Assembly: GCA_019916065.1 (NCBI GenBank)
Contig: CM034236.1
Location: 15,639,167 to 15,703,166 of the forward strand
Direction: 5' to 3'
DNA length: 64,000 bases
Source of the DNA: Vitellaria paradoxa
Taxonomy: Eukaryota; Streptophyta; Magnoliopsida; Ericales; Sapotaceae
Shown here piece by piece: positions 48,105 through 59,335 of this stretch; position 1 is the stretch's first letter; each line of letters opens with the position of its first letter. A model generated the notes under the pieces. It worked only from the letters and a program-made list of their open reading frames with translations, was not told where the DNA came from and made no database searches. Both the position numbers and the translations under genes were made by a program.

Positions 48105-49407
48105 AAGTTTTGAAACGAGACTCCACGACAATAAGAAATAGTTAAAGTGGTTTTAGGATATGTATTTTATTTATAGTGGCATAAAATTCTAATTCATCTG
48201 TAATAGAATTTCAATCCAATATATCATCTAATTTCAAATTCAAAAAATGGATAAAATTCAAATTATATGTAAGACAAAACCAACAATCATATGAAGAATT
48301 CCAACCTGAATTCAATAAAAAAAAAAAAAAAAATTGGAATTAAGGTCTAGTTGTCTCATGAGACGTTCAAATCCAATACAAACTCTATAATATCTACCTA
48401 TCAGTATAAATTTTATCTACCCATAGGGTTGTTAAGAAGTGGGCCAAATTATAGAGCCCAATAAATATGCCCAAATAAAGCAAACGACTACCAATGAAAT
48501 AAAACTGGCGGGAGATAAAACGCCCAAATTATAAAATATTAAAAGACCGAATAGAACTTAAAAAAAAAAAAAAAATTGAGTAGATCAATTATTTAAAAAC
48601 AAAATGAGCTAAATTATACAGACCCACTGAAATAAGAATCGAAATTGTTGATCTAAAAAATGTTACAATTATTGTGCCAAATTGTTGTGAATCAGACAAG
48701 CAAATTTTGATTGTGTGAATTACGAGGGGGTGTTTTATTGGCACATAAATTTATCCCTAAATTTGAGATTCACAATTAATTAAATATAAATTTAAATATT
48801 TCATTATTAAAAAAGAGTCGCATTGGCACATAAAATAGTTCCTAAATTCAAATAATACGATCTAAATATCTGAAAGTTTTAATTTAAAAAACTATCGACC
48901 TAGTCCAAATAAAGTCTAGTGTTCGTATTGAAGTGAGTTTGATTTGTTCAAATGTTGTATCTAAAATTTAGAAATTCGGTAGGTAATTATTCAGTACCCT
49001 TTACTATAAATAGACCTAGCCTAAGATGTAAATAAGAGTGAATCACAAAAGAAAGAAATAGGGGACGAGAGAGAGAGAGAGAAAAGCAAATACGCTGAAG
49101 ATGACTCGTAAGTTGAAAGTTTCATGTAAAACAAAAATGATGTAAATTTATTGACTATTTGTAATCTAAAAGGTCTTTAATCCCAAATATTTTGTTGAAA
49201 GTCTAAATTTTCTTTTAAGTTCTTTCTATTCATGCATCTTTAATTTCTGTATAATTTTTATTGTTTTATTTATTTTTATTAATTGAAGGATTAAATAAGA
49301 AATGAAAAGTCACCAATAAAATAATTAACACTGCCACGGAATAGTGATAATGTGTAAACATAAGTTTCCAACCGAGAATTTGAATTGTTTTTCAAATTCG
49401 GATGTGT
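48105..49407. other. Non-coding AT-rich stretch
   Basis: No gene, RNA or defined element was recognised. It contains poly-A runs (48318-48336 and 48559-48576) and a (GA)n run at 49067-49083. Confidence 0.5.
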
Positions 49408-49713
49408 CATTTGGTTTGTTTTTTTAATTTTTTTTTTATTTTTGTTTTCTATTTTTTGTTTTGACTTCATTTTCATTTTGTTTTTTTGAAAATGAAAAAA
49501 AAAACAGTTTAAAATTTATTTGATTACTTATTTTTTCAAAATTTATTTTATAAAATCGAAAATGAGTTTACTTATAACATCAAAAATGATAAAAAGTCGT
49601 ATTAAGAGTTTTTAACTTAAAATAAAAAAAATTAATAGAGTATTTTCTATTTATTTGTTTTGAAATTTTTAACATATAAAATAAAAATAAAAAATAAAAA
49701 AATAAACCAAGTG
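49408..49713. mobile_element. MITE (~306 bp) upstream of the PM19 gene
   Basis: The left end CATTTGGTTTGTTTTTTTA and the right end (complement) CACTTGGTTTATTTTTTTA are inverted repeats. The reverse complement of the right half matches 63819-64000, including AAAATACTCTATT. This second copy supports a real family. Confidence 0.65.
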
Positions 49714-49905
49714 CGAAATTTTTGTGAACATAGCATAATATCTGAAACCTGTTTTAATTCTCAGTTAAAAGTTTACAATTTATTATGTAGGGAAAAATAT
49801 GAATTTTTCCAAAGGGTCATTTTTCAAATGTAGGTAAGTTACAATTGAGTTGCAGTTCGGGAGCACTGTCCATATGCGGCAACAGCAGCGACAATGTGGC
49901 CTCCG

Positions 49906-49911
49906 CACGTG
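49906..49911 (+). promoter_or_regulatory. G-box / ABRE-type CACGTG upstream of the PM19 gene
   Basis: The sequence is CCGCACGTGCAC, 199 bp upstream of the TATA-like box. CACGTG with ACGT core is bound by plant bZIP factors in abscisic-acid responses. A second ACGT core (GACACGTATC) lies at 50074-50083. PM19 genes are known to respond to abscisic acid, which makes this match meaningful, but binding is inferred. Confidence 0.5.
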
Positions 49912-50109
49912 CACCGCTCATGCAAAGTTTGAGAGAATCCAAAGTGGGGGGAGAGAGAGAGAGATAGAGAGGAGAGAGAGAGAGAGAGGAGTACTAAATG
50001 GGAAACAGGGAAAGAGGTTGACAGGTGTCCCACCAGCTGTAAGCAGGAGCAAAGAGCTAAAGCAAGCAAGCATGACACGTATCACTAGGGTGAAGCCCGA
50101 TCTCCTCCG

Positions 50110-50116
50110 TATATAT
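50110..50116 (+). promoter_or_regulatory. TATA-like box of the PM19 gene
   Basis: TATATAT lies 188 bp before the chosen start codon, in a GC-richer stretch after a (GA)n tract (49951-49988). Transcription would begin around 50140-50150, giving a 5' leader of about 150 bases. Confidence 0.5.
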
Positions 50117-50297
50117 CTTCATTACCAAACTATTTTGAATTCCCAAAGCAAGAGATAAAAGAAACCAATAAACAAAATAGAGAAGTTAGTGAAGGTTTAG
50201 GTGTTTGTTGTAGGTATCTCTACGTTGGTCCTCTTCTTGTGTAACTTGTGTTCAGTTTGTTTTTGTGCGTTTGAACGAGGGAAAAGGAGAAGGGAAG

Positions 50298-52495
50298 ATG
50301 GCAGCTGTGGGAAGGAACATTGCTGGGCCTTTGCTTTTTCTCAACTTAGTTATGTATTTTATTGTGTTGGGTTTTGCTAGTTGGTGCCTCAACAAGTACA
50401 TCAATGGCCAAACTCATCATCCCAGTAAGTTTTATAATCCACCCCCCCCTCTCTCTCTCTCTCTCTATATATATATAGTTAAAAAGTTTTCTAATAATTT
50501 AATTTTAAATTTTTATTATATATCATAATTTTAATTTGTTCACTGAATTTGGTTAACTACATGAGAATAACATATGAAAATTTTGTTAGACTCTAATAAA
50601 GGCATAGCACACACTTTAATTACAAATCTACCATTTAAGTACAACGCAAACTGCAAAAAAGTTGGGACTAAATAGCTTTTTTTTTTTTTTGGGTAATGGG
50701 AAATCAAATTGTAGGTTTTGGTGGGAATGGAGCGACTGGTTTCTTCTTAACGTTTGCGATGCTGGCGGCAGTGGTTGGGATAGTATCAAAATTTGCAGGG
50801 GGGAACCATGTCCGGGCTTGGAGAAATGATAGTCTAGCCGCTGCCGGTTCCTCTGCTCTGGTAGCTTGGGCTGTTACTGTTCTAGCTTTCGGGTAAACCC
50901 TGATTTATACATTCATATACATAATATATTTATGTTTACATATATTTGTCTCTATTTGGCATCAGTAATTAAATTTTAAATAAACGCATGCATTTGAAAT
51001 TAAATTATTTAAATATAAAGGAGGTGTTTGGAAGTACAATTTTTAGTCATTTCTATCAATTTTTAACCAAAGGTTACTTATAATTTTTGGTGTGTTTAGT
51101 GAAATAAGTAGTAATTTTTGGTAATTTTTTTACAACTTTTGAGTGTTTGGTAAAATTTTTAGTGGCTTTTGTCAATTTTTAATAATTTTTGGTAACTTCT
51201 AGTAATTTTTAGTAATTTTTGAGTTGAAAAGTTACTGTAGAGAGCAGAAAATAGCAAAAATTGATGATTTGCCAAATGTTCAGGAATTAAAAGTTGGTAT
51301 TTTTTTACTAAAAATTTTGTTGCCAAACATCCCATAAATAACCCATAAATAAAGGTGATTGGTTTAGCTTTTTTTTTTTTTTTTTTAATATACATATGAT
51401 TGTTGTGCCTTTTTACCACATGTTCATTTCATTTCCTTTCATTTTTAAGTTGAAATTTGTTCATTATTAGACGTCATTCTCAATTTCTTAGTAGTGTCAA
51501 ATTTCCATCATCAATAGCCTATATAATTAGTGAAGCATGGTAAAATCTCAAATTTTGTGACTTTTTCCCCCCTCTATACGATCCTCAGTTTCCTAATTAG
51601 TCTAAAAATGATTTACATTTTAAATTTCATTTCAAAATTTATATTCGTCATGCTACCTTTAGAACATGTTTAGTTTCTAGGAAAGGAGGCATATTTGTTT
51701 ATTGGGAAATGGGATTATTCAAAAGATATTATTACAGCTCTAAGTTTTGTGATCATGTATTTAGTAACAATGCCTTTATCAAGATACTCATCTTATGAAA
51801 AATCAAAACGTTATAGATAACATTTTTTTCAAGTTTTATCTTACATTGAGTCACAGTTATTTCTCATAGAGATAACGTCTCCCAAGAGATATAAATAGGA
51901 TTATAAATGACATTCTATGGTAAGTGCTATTCAAATATATATATATATATAAATGATTAATTGAACGTGAAATAAAAGTTAAAAGAGTATATTGTTATGT
52001 ATTATCAAATTTCATAATCAATGAAACAGATGATTTAATGCATAAAAAATATATTAAAGGGGGGGAGGAAGAAGGATCTTCCCCCCTTTGTTGAAACTCT
52101 AAATTCATAATCCAAGATGTACGGAATAAAAATATTCTCAAGTTTTACTTGAGCCCCCATTGAAATTGAGGGGTATGATCGTGAGTGGGAAAATTTTGGG
52201 AGAGAATGTGTGGATAATCACCCACCCACCCTTGAACTTTAATTTCAATTACGTGGGCAGGTTGGCGTGCAAGGAGGTAAGCATAGGAGGGTACAGAGGG
52301 TGGAAGCTTAAAGTTGTGGAAGCATTCATAATAATTCTCACCTTCACCGAGCTTCTCTACTTGCTGTTGCTTCACGCTGGTTTGTATAGCAACAGGTACG
52401 GCCCCGGTTACAGGGACACCCACTACGGCGTCGGAGCTCCAGCGACAGGTCATGATCCGGCACAAAAGGGTGGTATCACTGCCACTGTTGTTTAA
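50298..52495 (+). CDS. AWPM-19/PM19-like membrane protein, three exons
   Basis: Exons are 50298-50424, 50715-50892 and 52261-52495, with GT...AG introns in phases 1 and 2; the joined frame is exactly 540 bp (179 residues). The start ATG opens MAAVGRNIAGPLLFLNLVMY. Four hydrophobic segments lie at about 11-31, 49-66, 81-101 and 118-141. Conserved family blocks are visible: GNGATGFFLTFA, SKFAGGNH, DSLAAAGSS, RGWKLKVVEAF and RYGPGYRD. AWPM-19 family proteins sit in the plasma membrane, accumulate in maturing seeds and stressed tissue under abscisic acid, and a rice member has been linked to abscisic-acid uptake. Intron 2 (50893-52260) carries a MITE. A TATA-like box and a CACGTG element precede it. 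I see no frame break or damaged splice site, so it is probably functional. Confidence 0.93.
51021..51333. mobile_element. MITE in intron 2 of the PM19 gene
   Basis: The left end GAGGTGTTTGGAAGTACAAT and the right end (complement) GGGATGTTTGGCAACAAAAT are inverted repeats, both followed by TTTTTAGT. The interior repeats TAATTTTTGGTAA-like words. The ends resemble the GGGTGTTTGG class common in plants. I could not find a clear target duplication. Confidence 0.6.
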
Positions 52496-52790
52496 TAAAA
52501 TAAACGATTAGTATAAACTGTAGGAAATTAAATAGTAATACATATATAATTGTGTGTTTTATAAGAAATATATATATGTATATATAGATGCACTTTCTCT
52601 AGTCCTTAGATTTCTATTTTTACTACTTTGGGGTGTCTACTTGTGTTGTCCTCTTTTGTATAAAGATGGTAAGTGCAGTGTTGTCTGGTGTAGTGTTGGG
52701 TTCTGAGAGTCCTTTTTTTCTCCCCACCTCAAACAATCAACAATGTATGTCTATGTTGTGTTTATATTGTTGTGATTTGTGTTTTGTTTC
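52496..52790 (+). other. Likely 3' untranslated region of the PM19 gene
   Basis: The stop codon TAA (52493-52495) is followed by AATAAA within TTTAATAAAATAAA and by TG-rich, T-rich sequence to about 52790. The cleavage site cannot be fixed from sequence alone. Confidence 0.4.
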
Positions 52791-52889
52791 CTGTCCAAAA
52801 GTGTTGCTTTAAAATTCTGATAAAAAAAATTGTCTGCCAATGGTGGAGTGGTGGTGGAATTTTCCATAATTTGATGTTGAGTTTCTGGT

Positions 52890-53200
52890 GCTAGGGGCGG
52901 AGTCATGAGTCGGCTAAGGTGGCTATGGTGGCCATAGTCCTAGTAAGATTTTAGGAATTCTAATTTCCATGAAATTAAAAAAAATAATACATATATATAT
53001 ATATAAAGCCCAGTGAGTTTAAGACTTTACTAATGTAAATAAATGTAAAAAATTCTAATTTGTACGATATTTCAGAATACGAAATGTACATTTTAATAAT
53101 TTGTATATTGGCTTGATTCTGCAAGACCAATTTGAAGATATTAATTCTACTATCACTAAACCACCTCAACCAAACTAGTATAGTCCCGCTCCTCCGCGTT
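52890..53200. mobile_element. Possible small DNA element (weak)
   Basis: TAGGGGCGGAGTCATGAGTC at about 52891 and GTCCCGCTCCTCCGCG at about 53181 are partly complementary ends of the GGGGCGGAG type seen in plant hAT-like MITEs. The interior is AT-rich with a (TA)n run. Ends and target site are not resolved. Confidence 0.3.
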
Positions 53201-53478
53201 GAGATGCCTAATGTTCACTCTTTCTTTGGAGTGCTCCAGCGAAGATTTTACTTAATTTGCCATCGTGACTCTACCTCTCTTCCAATCTCCGCATACTCGA
53301 AGAGATCATCGTTACAAACGTATTTTAGATGCGTATCCTCTGTTAATTAATCTCAATCCTCTACTTAGGGCTTCTTAGTTGTGATTGCAATTGTAAATAC
53401 CACTGCGCAAAATCTCGCACACGTTCTACTCACTTGTGCACCTACATGCACCTTCTAGTGCGTCTCCATAATTGTTAT
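53201..53478. other. Non-coding flank, nothing recognised
   Basis: This less AT-rich stretch lies between the weak element and element H. A 72-codon open frame (53132-53350) shows no recognisable motif. Confidence 0.4.
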
Positions 53479-54314
53479 TGTTAGTTTTAATGGTTGACAA
53501 ATCGTGAACAATTTAATGAGTACTCATGAAGCCTGTATACTTAGATAGTGGCTGAGTGGTCTTAGTATATAGACTTGTTTTGAATTATTGAAGTAGTTAA
53601 AAAAATGTAAAAGATCAAAATTATGGAACAACTCGTCACTAGGAAGTCGCTTGATTCACTGGAAATATCACTAGGAAAGATAGAATACACAACATAGCTG
53701 TATGATATTTGCTGGATCACTTGCTGGCTTTGCTGGATACTTCATTGGGAAGTCTAGCATAGGTGTCATGCAAACACAGAAGCTCGCTAAATTTCACACT
53801 GGCATCACTGGATACTTCACTAGGAACGCTGGATACTTCATTGGGAAAAGCAGTGCTGATGTTAAGGCAATTGGAGACTCACTGGAAATCTTGCTAGCAA
53901 GCTCGCCCCAGCTAACTACTTATTCTGTTTAGGAAACTTGCTGATTCGCCGGGATTTTTGAAGCTACTATATATTGAACCTTGCTCCTAGGGTTTCAATA
54001 TAGAGAATGAGACCGCATTGCCTACGCTACTTTAAGAAGTTCTTAATTTTTCACTTAGCCAAAAATTATCATACACTTGAGTTTTTGATCCTTAGGGTTA
54101 GGGATTGATCTTTCACTAGTAAGGGCTTATCGTTGTGATACAAGCAAGTTCGATTGTGTAACTTATGGTTGATACTTTGTAACTCGTTTTATATGATGGA
54201 AGAAGTTTGTGGATATGCTGTTCTTGGAATCCATAGTATAATTCCTTGTGTCTATTCAGGTTTCAACGTTGTGTTTGAGTAATCTATTGATACTACGCTT
54301 CGCTTAATTTTTCA
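53479..54314 (+). repeat. 5' LTR of element H
   Basis: It starts TGTTAGTTTTAATGG and ends TTAATTTTTCA. It matches 62547-63368 over its length, including AAATCGTGAA and CAACGTTGTGTTTGAGTAAT. Confidence 0.92.
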
Positions 54315-54328
54315 ATTGGCATTAGAGC
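54315..54328 (+). other. Primer-binding site of element H
   Basis: ATTGGCATTAGAGC directly after the LTR resembles the initiator-Met primer site TTGGTATCAGAGC with two changes. Confidence 0.75.
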
Positions 54329-54384
54329 AGGCTCGTTTGTTTCAGTCTTTATTGACGAAGGCGAGATCTTGAGAAGCTACATCA

Positions 54385-55720
54385 ATGGATCTACTGTGTG
54401 AAAGAAGATCAAGTACTCATCTGCCATGGTTTGATGGTTTAAACTATTCCTATTGGAAGGCCCAAATGACAACGTCCTTAATGTCCATGAATGTTAAAGT
54501 CTTGAATATTGTCCGAAAAGGTTGGAGCACTCCCAAGATAAAGATTGAAGGTGTTGAACAAGATAAGTGTATTGATCTTTAGACAAAGGAGAAATTAGAG
54601 AATGCTGAATACAACTTCAAGGCCATCAACGCAATCATCGTACCCATCAACTTGATGAATTTCGAAGGATTTTCGATTGTTGAAGTGCTAAAGAAGCTTG
54701 GTTGATTCTGGAACTGACTCATACACGACAGTGAAAAGATCAAAGTTACAACAACTCACTACTCAGTTTAAAGAATTAAGGATGGGAGAGTCAAAAACTT
54801 TGATCATTTTTATGGATGATTTATCAACATCGTAAATTCCTACTTCGATCTTGGTGAGCCCATCTCTAATCCTAAAATTATTAGAAAAATTCTTCGTTCA
54901 CTTCTTTCATCCTATGAGTCAAAAGTTACAGTAATTGAAGGGATAAGGAATATAGATGAGCTGAGTTTGGAGGATTTGGTTAGTTCTCTTCAAACTTTTG
55001 AAGCCAATGGAATAAAGCCTAAGAAGTCAAAAAAGATAACTCTTAAGGCAATCAAAGAAGATGGTGAAGATCTTATTGACAGTGATAATTCTAACATGGA
55101 GGATGAGGAAATTGTGTTTCTTGCGAAGAGGCTGAAATCACTTATTCAAAAGTGATAAGTAAGGAAGTCCAATCCTCCACAAAAGAATGTTTTTAACAAG
55201 TCTGAAAAGAAAGGAAAAACTTCGAACTCCAATAAAGATAATGAAGGCAAACAAGGAGGTTTGAAGAACAAAGGAATTCAGTGCTTCAAGTGCCATGGCT
55301 ATGGGCACATCTCCCAAGAATGTCCTTGTCAAAAGAAAAATCAAAAATCAAAGAAGAGATTCAGTGTCACTTGGGATGACTCTGACGAGGAGACTACTAA
55401 AACTGAATATGAAGACGAGGACTCCTCAAGCAACTTTGCAACCTTTATCACACACTTAGATGAGAAGAACTTACCAAGTATCACAAAATTCTATACGGAC
55501 ATGGGTAAGTCTAAATCTTATAAAACTATTTCCATTGAGTTTGGTGAGTGTTCAAATGCTAATTTAATTCATTCTTCTTTATAATCATCTGATAATGAAG
55601 AATATATTAGTGAAGATGATAAATTTGAATTAATTGAAATGAATAGAAAGTTGTTGAAAGAAAATGGTAGATTGAAAGTTAATGTCCGAGTCTTGAAGAA
55701 GGAAATAGAGTCTCTTATGG
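54385..55720 (+). pseudogene. gag of element H
   Basis: The start at 54385 reads MDLLCERRSSTHLPWFDGLNY, then YWKAQMTTSLMS, the N-terminus of copia Gag. A stop at 54580 (TAG) and later breaks follow. 54967-55155 is open and acidic. A complete CCHC zinc knuckle lies at 55282-55323 (CFKCHGYGHISQEC). The 55600-55800 stretch is Lys/Glu-rich with heptad-like spacing, consistent with the coiled coil of Sirevirus Gag. Confidence 0.85.
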
Positions 55721-56228
55721 CTTAACACAGTGAAGTTGAAGATGCTCTACACAAGCTTGAGAAAGAGTATGAGACTCTAAAAGACATAGGTGTAGTACTC
55801 AGAAACTAACTTGAAGAGAAAGAAAAAGAATGTCACAGAGTTAAAGTGGACTGTTTGAACTTTAAGAAAAGTTAAGCAAGCCTTCAAAAAATTTACCTAA
55901 GATCTTGGATTCACAACAAAGGGCTTCAGACAAGCATGGATTGGGATTTGTTGAGAAAAAGACTATAAAGCAAACTCGAATCCGAGAGCATTTGTGAAAG
56001 CTTCAACACAACCTTTAGGTCCTTCAAATCAAGCCTCCACATCTGCTCCACCTCTAAAGAAAGAATAAAAAAGAAATTAAGTTCCAGTCTAGCCAACAAA
56101 AGGTAAGTTATGAGGTATGCTCAATAAATCACCTTTTTGGGATACGTGATCATATTCACCCTAATTATTATAAATTACATGGTTTACCTAGAACTTATGT
56201 CGACAAAAATCAAGGTTTTCAACCAAAA

Positions 56229-56918
56229 TTGTCAAATAGGTTTCAAATCCTTCAAAGTTACCCTACATCATTTGACTCTACATTTTTTGCTCCCAAGGTG
56301 GTAAGACAATTTTTATATCAAAAGAAAAAATTTCAAACTCATAATAAAACCACTATGCCTAAGAAAACGTTTTACAAAAACAAGAAATCACAAATAAAAA
56401 CTCATGCAGTGTGGGTTAGAAAATTTGATTTAAAATATTTTGTTATACACACTCCATTAAAAGCTTTAAATTCAAATTTGTGGTATCTTGATAGTTGGTG
56501 TTCTAAACATTTGAGTAGAAATAAATCTCTTTTCACAAATTTAGAGCTATTTGAGGGTGGCGTTGTTACTTTTGGAGATGGAAGCACATCTGTAGTGGAA
56601 GGTAGAGGGGAAATCTCTACTACGAGTTTTGAATGTTTAAAAAATGTGTTGTTGAAGGATCAAAAGGCAAACCTTATATGTATTAGTCAATTATGTGGTG
56701 CCAGGCATGTGGTTCATTTTTCTAAAAACAAATGTAAGATTTTGAATTCTAATGGAGAACCAATTATATGTGGCATTCGTAATACTAATAACTGCTATGT
56801 TGTGGTTAACTCTAGCAGCATAGTGTGTAACTCAGCCGCCTTGAGTGATACTAAATTATGGCACCAACGTCTTAGTTACATTAATTTCCATGAGTTTTCA
56901 AAATTGGCTAAGGCATAG
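56229..56918 (+). pseudogene. Protease and pre-integrase region of element H
   Basis: A 229-codon open frame contains LWYLDSWCSKHLSRN, the copia protease active site with the Gly of DSGC replaced by Trp (codon 56496-56498). It then has GGVVTFGDGSTSVVEGRG and NVLLKDQKANLICISQL, and ends with the pre-integrase block KLWHQRLSYINFHEFSKLAK. Loss of the active-site glycine should abolish protease activity although the frame is open. Confidence 0.85.
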
Positions 56919-57600
56919 ACCATTAGAGACTTGCCTTTGATGAATAATGACCATAAGAGTGTGTGTGGACTTTGTTAACTTGGTAAACAAATAAGAACTC
57001 CTTATAAAAAGGTAACAAGACTGAAGACTAAAAATCCACTTAATCTAGTACACATTGACTTGATGGGACCCAGACGCACATAAAGCATTGGTGGTAAGTC
57101 CTACATTATTGTGATGGTTGATGATTATTCTAGATTTACTTAGGTTGACTTTCTTGTTTGAAAAATCTAATGCATTTAACTCTTTCAAATCTTTGTGTTT
57201 AAGATTATGACAGGAAAAGTAAAGGAAAAAAATGCCATCACGAGAATTCATACAGATCATAGTAGAGAATTTGATAACTCAAAATATGCTAACTTTTGTT
57301 ATGAACAAGGATTAAACATAAGTTTTCAACTCCTAAGACTCTGCTGCAAAATGGTGCAGTAGAAAGGGAAAATCGAGTCCTTCAGGAGATGGCATGCACT
57401 ATGCTTTATGGAAAGAAATTACCTAAGAGATTTTGGGTGGGCGCAGTAAATACTACATGTTATATAGAAAATAGTGTGTGCCTCAAAACTGGCACAACTC
57501 AAACACCCTATAAGCTATGAAATAGTAAGTTTGACTCCCGAAGTAATGAAGGAATATTCCCAGGCTATTCTACTACGGTTGCCCATTAATTCCTAATGAA
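56919..57600 (+). pseudogene. Integrase of element H
   Basis: In changing frames it reads GKQIRTPYKKV, LVHIDLMGP, IVMVDDYSRFT, then IHTDHSREFDN and NGAVERENRVLQEM, the D, D and E blocks of a copia integrase. Multiple stops and shifts are present, and the C-terminal part after about 57500 is shortened. Confidence 0.82.
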
Positions 57601-58755
57601 AATGAAAGAGAAGATAAAGAGAAAATTGAAGATGATGTGCCATCAAGAGAAAATGAATAAACAGTCCAAGTGAAGTGAAAGATTTGTCACAACCATCCTC
57701 AAGAGTTAAGCTAAACCATCCAATATCATAAGTGATTAAGGATGTTAAAGATGGAATGAATGCGAGATGATAAATGCAAAATGAGGTGAGTTATATGTAT
57801 TATGGCTTGTCCACAGAACTTAAAATGTCAAAGGAGCTTTAAGCAATAAATTTCTTTTACCTGCTATACAAGAAGAATTTGGATAGTTTGTTAGGAATGA
57901 TGTTTGGACCCTAGTTCCACGTCCCGCACATGCAAATGTTATTGGCAAAAAGTGAATTTTTAAAAGTAAAACCAATGAATATGAGATTGTTCCTAGAAAC
58001 AAAGTCGAGTTAGTTGCACAAGGTTACACACAAACTGAGGGTATTAATTTTGATGAAACCTTTGCACCAATTGCTAGACTTGAATCCATTAGAATTTTGT
58101 TTGCCATGGCATATTTTTTGAAAATTAAAATTTTTCAAATAGATGTCAAAAGGATTTTTAAAAGAAGAGGCTTATGTGGAACAACCTAAAGGCTTTGTTG
58201 ATCTACACTTTCCAAACCATGTGTACAAAATTGAAAAAGGCTTTGTGTAGTTTAAAACAAGCACCTAGAGCGTGGTATGATAGACTCATAAGTTTTCTAC
58301 TCGATTCTGGTTTCACTAGAGACACTGTAGATAAAACATTTTTTTTGAAACACTCGTTTAAGCACATCTTGATTATTCAAATATATGTAGATGATATGGT
58401 GTTTGGATCTACTAGTGATTCTATGGCTCATGAATTTGGTGATCACATGAAAAATAACTTTGAGATAAGTATGATGGGGGAATTGAATTATTTTTTAGGC
58501 TTACAAGTTAAGCAAATGGATGATGGTATATTCATTTCTCAGTCTAAGAATGCTAGGGATCTTGTTAAGAAATTTGGTTTAAATAATGCTAAGCATGCTA
58601 GGACCCCTATGAATACAAATATAAAGTTATCTAAAGATGAATCTGGTAAATTTGTAAATGAAACCATTTATAGAAGCATGATAGGAAGTTTACTGTACTT
58701 AACTGCTAGTCATCCTGATATTGCTTTCAATGTTGGACTTTGTGCTAGATATTAG
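57601..58755 (+). pseudogene. Reverse transcriptase of element H
   Basis: The first part (57900-58150) reads WTLVPRPAHANVIGKK, a stop, VAQGYTQTEGINFDETFAPI and RILFAMAYF. A frameshift near 58150 leads into the open frame 58174-58755 with ALCSLKQAPRAWYDRL, the intact active site IYVDDMVFGST, FEISMMGELNYFLGLQV and RSMIGSLLYLTASHPDIAF. The YVDD core is preserved, but the fingers part is out of frame. Confidence 0.9.
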
Positions 58756-59335
58756 TCTTCTCCAAAAGAATCTCATCTATAAGCTGTAAAAAGAATCATT
58801 AAATATGTGAATGAAACTATTGAGCATGGTATTTGGGTTTTTAATGATACTAATGTGACTTTATCTGGATATTTTGATGCTGACTGGGCGAAGAATGTAG
58901 ATGATAGGAAGAGTACCTCTGGTGGTTGTTTTTATATTGGTAATAATCTTATAGCCTAGCATAGTAAAAAATAAAAATAAAATTCTATATCTCATTCTAT
59001 TGTTGAGGCTAAAAATATAGCAGCTGATACATGTTGCACTTAACTCCTATGAATGAAGCAAATGTTTGCTAACTATGGAGTTGAACATGATTCCATGAAA
59101 TTATATTGTGACAATACCAATGCTATTAATATATCTAAAAATCCTGTCCAGCACTCTCGAACCAAATACATTGACATTCGATACCATTTTGTTCGTGATC
59201 CTATTGAAGACAATACTATCAATCTATAACGTGTTCAAACCAATCTTCAACTTGCTGACTTTTTCACCAAGCCCCTTGACCACCTTAGGTTTGAATCCCT
59301 TCAAACTTCTCTAGGGGTGTGTGTTATTTCTTAAA
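58756..59335 (+). pseudogene. RNase H of element H
   Basis: After a stop at 58753 the frame goes on with AVKRIIKYVNETIEHGIW, LSGYFDADWAKN, RKSTSGGCFYIGN, MKLYCDNTNAINISKNP, HSRTKYIDIRYHFVRD and LADFFTKPLDHLRFE. These are the copia RNase H blocks, broken by about six stops. Confidence 0.87.

Noticed and set aside
50265..50297. Earlier in-frame start for the PM19 gene
   Set aside because: It would need a non-ATG start; the ATG at 50298 begins the conserved MAAVGRNIAGP-like N-terminus.
52145..52465. 106-codon minus-strand open frame
   Set aside because: Antisense shadow of exon 3 of the PM19 gene.
53132..53350. 72-codon open frame before element H
   Set aside because: No motif, no conserved context, and it starts inside a weak transposon-like segment.
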